The position numbers and the translations under genes are program-made. Shown here one piece after another: positions 57,901 through 64,000 of a stretch of 64,000 nucleotides of DNA. Source of the stretch: Promerops cafer (lineage: Eukaryota > Chordata > Aves > Passeriformes > Nectariniidae); contig VZSE01011610.1 of NCBI GenBank assembly GCA_013398275.1, positions 391 to 64,390 of the forward strand, given 5' to 3'. The stretch's first letter is position 1, and the number at the start of each line of letters is the position of its first letter. Under the pieces are notes generated by a model. The model was given only the letters and a program-made list of their open reading frames with translations. It ran no database searches and had not been told where the DNA came from.

Positions 57901-58954
57901 GGAGTGCCGCCACGGAGGAGGTGGAGCGGGGACAGCCGTCCCCAAACACGGCGGCTGCCTGAGTGAGCGAGCACAGCACGGAGTGCACGGCACGGCCACA
58001 CACCGACCTGCACACGGAGCGCGGCAACAAGGTCTTCATTGAGCACGGCCGGCCGGGGGGAGCCGGGGGCTGGCGCTACCCACGCTCCCAGCTGGGCGGC
58101 TCCCGGCACGGCACCGCAGGCAGGGCAGCCGGCACAGCTCCCGAGGCCCAGCAGCCCTGGAGAGGTGCCGGCACAAGCGGTCAGGCCAGCGGCTCAGAGT
58201 GGAATCGGGGATGGGCACAGCCCGGGGAGGAGCAGGGACGATGACCACGGGGCTGGGGAGATGGGGCAAGCCAAGCTCCCTGCACCAACACCAGCACCCT
58301 GGATCTCTTCCTTCAGGGCCGTGCTTGGCCCAGCACCTCCCAGCAAACCTCACATGCCCAGCGCACTGAGGAGAGCTTAGTGCAGGCACCAGCCCAGGAT
58401 CCTACAGCATCCTACAGCTCCTGTCCTCCCATCTGCCAGACACACATTGCCCTGACAACTGCAAGTCCCCATGGCACAGGGCAGAGAACACCAGTGTGCC
58501 CCCCGTGCTGGACAAGGGACTCCTGGTCTCTTTCACGCACACCAGTGGCTCCCGAGTTCTCTTGGGCTTGCCTGGTGCAGGGCCCAGAGAGCCACCAACC
58601 CGGGGTCCCAAAGCCCCGCCACCAGCCCCAACCCTCGGGACCCCAGCAGTAGAAAGGGACACCCACGGCCCAAGGGAATGGGGCTTGGGACAGGGGGCGT
58701 CCGGCCCTGCACAGCCCCGAGGGAGCACACTTTGATCCTGTCCGCATCCCAGCCGCATCCTGGCGGCACCGATGCCGGGGGGTACCTGGGCCTCAACCTG
58801 TCGCGGCATCACCACGGCCCAGCGTGGGCACACGCAGCCCCCCGCGTGCCCGGGACACACGGACATCCCGACCCGCATCACCCCGGACACGCGCACCTGC
58901 GGATGTCACACGCGCGCACGGACACGCTCCTCACCTCTGCCTCGGGGCTCGCAT
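51943..58954 (-). CDS. PDE4DIP: Candidate upstream coding exons of a longer PDE4DIP isoform
   Basis: Three segments splice in a compatible phase. They are 58954-58935 (ATG codes MRAPRQ, donor AGAG|GTGAGG), 52366-52308 (DPCSSDTVPAVVSGASHMA; acceptor CTCCGCAG, donor GCAG|GTAAGG) and 52121-51943 (acceptor CCCTGCCAG, ending HTQTLRDFEQ before GTGAGA). The last joins in phase 0 to the AG inside the CM1 exon (TCGCAG|CACCTC at 51495), giving LRDFEQHLNDLKKENF. That matches mammalian long isoforms, which read LRDFE(K)HLNDLKKENF. The 51943-52121 exon is therefore well supported, the 52308 exon moderately, and the distal start exon is tentative. The ERV and CR1 would lie in the long first intron. Confidence 0.5.
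53265..53765. repeat. Decayed minisatellite, about 19-base unit
   Basis: Roughly 25 irregular copies of a unit resembling GGCAYAATACCCAGAGGCA. Examples are 'acccagaggtgcagtgtcc', 'acccagaggcacccaa', 'acccaggggcatcatacc' and 'acccagaggcacaacaag'. The spacing wanders between 17 and 21 bases and the copies are heavily mutated. The array ends about ten bases before the first LTR copy. Confidence 0.7.
53775..54300 (+). mobile_element. LTR of an avian endogenous retrovirus, copy 1
   Basis: About 525 bases align along their length to 60103-60586. Shared blocks include 'tgatgaccaaggagccagg', 'gtaacttt..tctgattaagg', 'ataaggaggrtaggaat' and 'acctggttaggaggaagacc'. It starts with TG as LTRs do, carries a TATA-like 'atacataagg' near 54155, and is followed by retrovirus-derived coding remnants. 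Divergence from the other copy is large (my rough impression is a quarter of positions), so it is old. Orientation is +, antisense to PDE4DIP. Confidence 0.75.
54400..55877 (+). pseudogene. Decayed ERV internal region (gag-like, protease and reverse transcriptase remnants)
   Basis: Order and orientation follow the LTR. First comes a short gag-like Lys/Glu-rich frame (ATG 54450, stop TGA at 54618-54620). A protease-like stretch at about 54940-55230 has a catalytic loop that reads TDKG rather than the expected D-T/S-G. A reverse-transcriptase remnant follows at about 55590-55870, recognisable by a degraded LPQG/HSPT-like region and a disrupted position for the YxDD motif. Stop codons and frameshifts interrupt every domain, so it is not coding. 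It is cut by a CR1 at 55878. Confidence 0.7.
55878..56336 (-). mobile_element. CR1 non-LTR retroposon fragment
   Basis: The + strand carries the reverse complement of a CR1 3' end. Matching blocks include 'tcatcccagaatggcctgg', 'ccccctgccatgggcaggga', 'catccacagcttctctgggc', 'caccctcacagtaaagaatt' and 'ccttctcttttccaggctga'. It is truncated at the 5' side, as most CR1 copies are. It sits between two pieces of ERV pol, so it inserted after the ERV (or the ERV pieces were already there). Confidence 0.9.
56337..56960 (+). pseudogene. ERV pol remnant continuing beyond the CR1
   Basis: Resumes with a reverse-transcriptase thumb-like reading on the + strand (about 56430-56560), broken by stops. 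It then grades into AT-rich unassigned sequence with a 'atggtaccatataccataaatatataccatatttatttatgg' patch (56603-56643). No intact frame. The far boundary is uncertain. Confidence 0.45.
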
Positions 58955-59031
58955 CCTGCCCCGCCGGGCTCCGCCGCACCGGGCCGGGTGGCACCGGGCC
59001 ACGCACCGGCGGCACCGGGCCGGCCAGCACC
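56961..59031. other. GC-rich sequence between the ERV remnant and the gap
   Basis: Unique, increasingly CpG-rich DNA. It contains the candidate microexon and the candidate distal first exon of PDE4DIP (58954-58935) and otherwise only short overlapping open frames. The CpG-dense end (58740-59031) may be a promoter for the longest PDE4DIP transcript. Confidence 0.4.
57658..57681 (-). CDS. Possible 24-base microexon (PDE4DIP region)
   Basis: On the - strand CTCCCCGCAG precedes and GTGAGTTGCT follows a 24-base segment reading EVTQQQKE. Both splice sites are strong. It does not keep phase with the 52366-52308 exon but would keep phase 0 with the CM1-exon acceptor at 51495. There is no homology to confirm it. 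Confidence 0.2.
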
Positions 59032-59258
59032 NNNNNNNNNNNNNNNNNNNNNNNNNNNNNNNNNNNNNNNNNNNNNNNNNNNNNNNNNNNNNNNNNNNNN
59101 NNNNNNNNNNNNNNNNNNNNNNNNNNNNNNNNNNNNNNNNNNNNNNNNNNNNNNNNNNNNNNNNNNNNNNNNNNNNNNNNNNNNNNNNNNNNNNNNNNNN
59201 NNNNNNNNNNNNNNNNNNNNNNNNNNNNNNNNNNNNNNNNNNNNNNNNNNNNNNNNNN
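59032..59258. other. Assembly gap (227 N)
   Basis: Flanked by CpG-rich DNA on one side and a TTCC tetranucleotide repeat on the other. Open frames that appear to run through it are artefacts. Confidence 1.
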
Positions 59259-59280
59259 TTCCTTCCTTCCTTCCTTCCTC
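59259..59280. repeat. (TTCC)n microsatellite at gap edge
   Basis: About five TTCC units visible directly after the gap. The array probably continues into it. Confidence 0.85.
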
Positions 59281-60100
59281 TCTCTGACCCCTCATCTTTC
59301 CTTCCCTGCTCCCTCCCTCTGCCCTCTCCCTGATCCCTCTGTCCATCCACCCTTAATCTCTCCAACCTCACCCCCCCCAGCCACCATCCTGTCCCGGCTG
59401 ACACAGCCACCCTCCCGCCCCAATTCCCCACTCCACCCAGTCCCTCTGGACTGAGCCCCAATCCTTCCTCACACTTTACTTCCCCAGGAACAATCCATGA
59501 TTCCTTCCTCTCCCCTCTCAATCCTTCTTCCAATTTCATGGTCTCCACAAAAGACACCCAATTATCCAAGATCCCCCATGGCACCCTCAAACATCCATCC
59601 TGACACCCCAATTACCTGCCTCCATCCCAACGTCACACCCCCAATCCCCTTTGCCACCCCAGAGCCCCATGAGTCCCCAGGTACTGTTCCAGTCTCTCAA
59701 CACCCTCACTTGCTTTCTAAATTGTCCATGACTTCCCAGTCCTCCTCTGGGACATTCCTATAGCCCTTGATCCCCATAAAGCCCCTTGAACACCCACCAT
59801 CCCAAGAAAACACCCCCAATATCCCCCACCCCTTTCCTCTTCTTTGCCACTCCCCATCCCAGCTCCAATAACCCCAGTCCCCTTTGACACCCCTAACTCC
59901 TTTACCTGCTTGACACCCCAATACCAGCGCTGCCCCTGACTCCTCCTCCGGCCCCATTCTCTCTGCAGGGACCGTTCCCCTAATTCCCTGTTGCTTGGCC
60001 CCATTCTCCTCTTTCCTGCAAGCCCACAGCCCTTCAACCAGCTGTGCCTCATGGCCACCCACCTGCCACCGAGCAGAGACTGTCCCAGACCCTTGTGTGG
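59281..60100. other. Pyrimidine-rich low-complexity stretch
   Basis: Strongly C/T-biased on the + strand with recurrent CACCCCAAT- and CATCC-type words at loose intervals of about 20 bases. It looks like a degenerate tandem array leading up to the second LTR. No gene seen. Confidence 0.5.
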
Positions 60101-60102
60101 AA

Positions 60103-60586
60103 TGATGACCAAGGAGCCAGGCGAGGGCTAAGGGTTACTGTCCATACCCTCTGTGTTACCTGTGGGCATGGAGAACCACAGAGCTGGTGGCAAGAAAGGA
60201 GGAGGAGGTCCTGTGGTGATACTTTGGCTCTGACAAATGGAACAAAATCATAAGACCAGAAATTTGGAGGACACAGTGGCCAAAAGAGTAACTTTGGTCT
60301 GATTAAGGGCCATTTAAATATTAACACACGCTCCCTGCATATGCTAATAAGCTTAATGGTACATGGTAGCACGTCTATAGCTCCATACTCTCCACTTAGG
60401 TTGTCCTCTACATAACATAGGAGTAGGGGGAGAAGTTTGGGCTGGATATAAGGAGGGTAGGAATTTTACCTGGTTAGGAGGAAGACCCAAAAATACCTTG
60501 GAGACAGAATAGTCTACTCTCCTCTCCCTCCTCCCATGTGGGGGCACCTTCGTGGTAAGTTTCTGCATACAATTGTTATCATCACA
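60103..60586 (+). mobile_element. LTR of the same endogenous retrovirus family, copy 2
   Basis: Co-linear with the LTR at 53775-54300, same orientation, starting 'tgatgaccaaggagccagg' and containing the TATA-like 'gatataaggaggg' near 60447. Most of the DNA between the two copies from about 57000 on looks like host sequence. This copy is therefore either the 3' LTR of a rearranged provirus or an independent solo LTR. Confidence 0.75.
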
Positions 60587-62540
60587 CAACTGTATTTTTA
60601 CTGTTAGAGCTCTATTGCAACTGGTGCATTTATCAACAGCAATTCTGTACCTGTATTTCTGCTGCTTCCATATGCTGCACTACTCATGAATCTGTGATTA
60701 TGAAGGGTTTTATGGAATGTGACCAAACCTATGGTGTTGAATTAATAAGCTGCACTATTTGTGAAGCTGGACTCGTGGAATTTCCTACTGAACACGACCA
60801 GACCTACAGTGCCAAATTGGTTATGCTCAGAAATTCAGCTCAGCTGTCCCCAGCCCTCTGATCTGTGAAGACCAGCTGGAAAAGAGGTGGATTTATTTTC
60901 TGCCGAATTTCTTGCTCTAAACGCAACAGCTGGTACAAATGGGGTCAGCAGAGGGGTGCTGTGCCCCCATGCCACCCTCCACTTCATCCCTTTGTGACTC
61001 ATCAGCCACCACAGCCCCAGTCCCCCAGCACCCATCCTGCTGGCCCTGCCAGCTTTGGGTCCCCTCCAGCCTTTGGGTCTCCTCCATCTGGCTGCCTTGG
61101 GGGCCAAGGAGTGGGGGGACATGCCCGCTGGCATGGCCACAGCACCAGCACTCCCAGCGTCCCAGCAGGCCCGCGGCGAGGGCCGGGGTGCCGTGGGGCT
61201 GTGCCTCTGGCCACAATCCCCAGAAGAGGGCACCAGCTGGCCGGGAAAAGCCGGCAGATGCGCTTCCACAGGCAGCGATGGCTTGGCCGCGCGTGTCCTC
61301 CCCACAAACGTGCCACAGGCGTGGGAAAGGAGCCACCGAGGCCCTGGGCAAGCCCGGGCGGTGCCGGCACGGGGAGCAGGGCGCCGGGATGGCAGGTGCT
61401 GGTGTGTCCTCCGGGCACCTGGAGCAAGGTCCCGATGGCTAAAACAGAGGCCGGCGCCGGGCTGTGCCGAGGGCTGCGGGCCGCGGGCCGTGTCCCAGCC
61501 ACAGCAGGTCCCGCAGTGCGGTGCCCCCAGCCCGCGCCACGCGGGAGGCCGTGGCGAGGGAGCCCTGTCGCGGTCCCCGGGTCACAGTTCCCTGCCGAGG
61601 GGCCGTTTCGGGATCGCTGCAGATTTCACCAGCCGCTGCCCTTGACCGCATCTCTCACCCCGTGCCCGCCGCCCTGGACTTTCCCCGCTCTGGCGTCACG
61701 GTTGTTCCCTGGCTGTGGCTGCAGGGTAGCACCGGCTGTAGGTGGTGCCTGGCTGTCCATAGCTCCCGGCTGTACACACTGCTGGGCTCTCCCACGGCCG
61801 CTCTGCCTGTGGCGAGGACAGTCATCTTATTCTGGCCACCTCCTGTCTGCTAGGACAGGTCTGTCACTTGGGCTCTGCTTGGTTGGCCCCTCCAGGGCCA
61901 CCCAGGTCTCACACAGGGCAGCCTGGTCCAGACCTGCTGTCTGGGGCACTCAGAGCCTGGGGAAGGGCTCAATCCCATTAGGACCTGGCTTGGCAGCACT
62001 GGGTAGGTCCTTCCCACTCCCCCATGCGTGGAAAGCGGTGGAAGGAAGGGCCAGACCCTGCTCCCCATGGGCAGGATCTGGGGTGTGTCTGGTCCAGGTG
62101 CCCTGTGAAGGTCTGGCCACATCCCTTGCCATCCACATGTCCAGTCTCATGGACCCCTCACCATCGTGTTTCAGGGCCAGCACTTCTCTCTGTGAGGTCA
62201 CTAGACGCACCCACCTGGCTCTTGCCCCACGGAGGGCGTTTGCTGGGTGGCTCCCATGCACCCCACGGCATTGGGAGCCAGTGGCCGGGGCTGGTCCCGT
62301 GTCCCCAGCCCCTTATCAGGGGCATTGCTCAACAGGAGGCATGAAGTTGGGGGTGGGCAGGGGCCAAGGCACTGCCTCACTTCTGAGCTGTGGGGTCTGG
62401 GGAACCCCCATTCCTGGGCGAGCTGGGGAGGCCATGTCTGGGTTCGCCATGGGCTGGGCTGCTCCCTGCCAGCGGCACCCCCAGCTTTGTGGGGAGCCAC
62501 GCGCGCCGTCGTGGCTGCCACTGCCGTCCCCCTCCTGCCT
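60587..62540. other. Intergenic, no supported gene
   Basis: First about 250 bases are AT-rich and may be further ERV-derived sequence (60600-60830). The rest is GC-rich. A 562-codon + frame (60865-62553) is open but compositionally biased, has no domain and no splice or promoter support, and is treated as chance. Confidence 0.5.
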
Positions 62541-62544
62541 TACT

Positions 62545-62961
62545 GAGCTGTGATATGCGGGACGGAGAAACTGAGGCACGGACGCGGTGCGCAGGGTCGG
62601 GACACGCTGGCCCAGGTTATCGTGGTTCTCCGACCCACGAGGTCTTGGCGGGGCACCCCCTTCCTGTTCTCTGGGGCTGCTGGGGGGCCCGGCCCAGCCC
62701 TGGCCCCGCACCGTCAGCCTCCTCCCCCCCTCCCCCCGAGGGCGGGGGGGATGAGGGGGGCCCCGGGCGGGCTGGGGCGGGGAGGGGAAGGGAAGGAGGT
62801 GGGATTATGGAGACGGGACCCAATGAGCCCGAAAAACGTGCACCGCTCGCCGCTCTTTTAGCGCGGCGGAGGGGCAGCAGCAGCCTCTCGGCGGCGTGCG
62901 GAGACAGTCGGCACCCCCGTCCCGTCCCGTCCCTCCCCGTCCCGTCGGGCCCGCTCCCGCC
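62545..62961 (+). promoter_or_regulatory. PHGDH promoter and 5' UTR (CpG island)
   Basis: The DNA becomes G-rich with GC-boxes ('gggctggggcggggagggg' at 62768-62786) and a CCAAT box ('gacccaatgagc' at 62818-62829) about 140 bases before the ATG. Repeated CCCGTCCCGTCCC units (62920-62945) form the immediate 5' UTR. No TATA box. Confidence 0.6.
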
Positions 62962-64000
62962 ATGGCACTGGGCAAGCTGCAGAAAGTGCTGATCAGCGAA
63001 AGCCTGGACCCCTGCTGCCGGGAGATCCTGCAGGCCGCCGGGCTCCGGGTGCAGGAGAAGCCCGGGCTGAGCAAGGAGGAGCTGCTGCGGGAGATCCGGG
63101 TGAGGCACGGCTGCACCCACGCGTGGGTGGGTGGGTGAGTGCATGGGTGAGTGGGCACAGCTGCCGGCCGGCGGTCCCAGGTGGCAGCGGACCCCCTCGA
63201 CTGGTCCCCGCCTCCCGTCTGATGCAAGAGCCCGGCCGGTTTCGCACGGCAGATCCCGGACCCCGGCAGCGGATGTCCCTGTCCCGCGACCCACCCGGGG
63301 CCACCGGCCCCGGCCCTGGTCCCATCCGCCGTGTCGGTTACCCCTTAGGACTGCGATGGGCTCATCGTCCGCTCGGCCACCAAAGTCACGGCCGAGGTGC
63401 TGGAGGCGGCAGAGAGGCTGCAGGTGGTGGGCAGAGCTGGCACCGGCGTGGACAATGTGGACGTGGAGGCAGCCACCAGGAAGGGCGTCCTGGTCATGAA
63501 GTAAGAGTAGGAGTGTGGGGACATCCGTGCCTGTGATCCTGGGGAGAATTCAGTAGGGTGCCCTCTCCATGCATGGCACCCCTGGGACCACCCTTTGTGT
63601 CTCCATCCTCACGGGGCACAGACCCCTGCCAGCCTGGGGGACACACACCAGTGACACCACTCTCCATCCCCAGCACACCCACTGGGAACAGCCTCAGCGC
63701 CGCCGAGCTCACGTGTGGGATGATCCTGTGCCTGGCCAGGTGAGCACAAGGCAGGATGCGGACAGGTGTGCCCTACAGCCGCCTGCCCCTCGCTGACCAC
63801 AGCCTCCTTTTTAGGCAGATCCCGCAGGCAGCTGCCTCCATGAAGGAGGGCAAGTGGGACCGTAAGAAGGTAGGAGGCAGGTGAAGCGCCTCTGGGTGGG
63901 GGGTGTCCATGTGGGGTGTGCTCGCTCACTCTCCCTGTACTCCCCAGTACATGGGCATGGAGCTGAACGGGAAGACGCTGGCCGTGCTGGGGCTGGGACG
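62962..64000 (+). CDS. PHGDH: D-3-phosphoglycerate dehydrogenase, 5' part
   Basis: First enzyme of cytosolic serine synthesis: oxidises 3-phosphoglycerate to 3-phosphohydroxypyruvate with NAD+. Five exons are visible: 62962-63099, 63349-63500, 63674-63739, 63815-63869 and 63948-64000, the last cut by the window end. About 155 of an expected 530 or so residues are present. The substrate-domain block VLISESLDPCC, the GLIVRSATKVT strand, RAGTGVDNVD, NSLSAAELTCGM, and the start of the Rossmann loop (LNGKTLAVLGLGR) all match the family. The start lies in CCGCCATGG, a near-perfect Kozak context. Junctions are GT/AG with short introns (about 75-250 bases). The catalytic Arg/Glu/His region is beyond the window. 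Confidence 0.97.

Noticed and set aside
58471..59454. Long + frames crossing the second gap
   Set aside because: They exist only because N bases are not stops; composition is low complexity.

Overview
This is nuclear DNA from a bird. The genes are compact and GC-rich with short introns and canonical vertebrate splice sites. A CR1 retroposon in the form typical of birds is present, together with decayed avian-type endogenous retrovirus (ERV) sequence. All gene calls rest on conceptual splicing by eye: GT/AG sites plus consistent reading phase. No transcript data were available.

Layout: (1) 1-2203, + strand: 3' part of a PLPP6-like phosphatase gene, entered at the last bases of its first exon. 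(2) 6029-9302 and 10370-14655, + strand: two tandem flavin-containing monooxygenase genes of the FMO5 type, both intact in eight coding exons. They are near-identical in some exons and clearly diverged in others. (3) A CpG-rich block around an assembly gap (15134-15236), then PRKAB2 (AMP-activated kinase beta-2), complete in seven coding exons at 17765-22049, + strand. (4) 23604-51525, - strand: PDE4DIP (myomegalin), tail-to-tail with PRKAB2. I could follow 42 coding exons whose lengths sum to an exact multiple of three (about 2,075 residues). It also has an alternative 5' coding exon (46887-48035), an alternative short 3' end (stop at 34314, AATAAA at 34022) and candidate further 5' exons reaching 58954. 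(5) 53265-60590: a decayed minisatellite, two related LTR copies, a broken ERV internal region and a CR1 inserted into it, plus a second assembly gap (59032-59258). (6) 62962-64000, + strand: the first five exons of PHGDH (3-phosphoglycerate dehydrogenase), running off the window.

The genes do not form a single pathway. They are metabolic and centrosomal housekeeping genes: xenobiotic or Baeyer-Villiger oxidation (FMO5-like), energy sensing (PRKAB2), gamma-tubulin/EB1/Golgi-centrosome scaffolding (PDE4DIP) and serine synthesis (PHGDH). The gene order matters because in humans these neighbours are split between 1q21.1 and 1p12. PDE4DIP here carries a single Olduvai-type domain, in what looks like the ancestral neighbourhood. 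I found no sign of an undescribed system. The most unusual signals are the patchwork identity of the two FMO genes and the transcript architecture of PDE4DIP.
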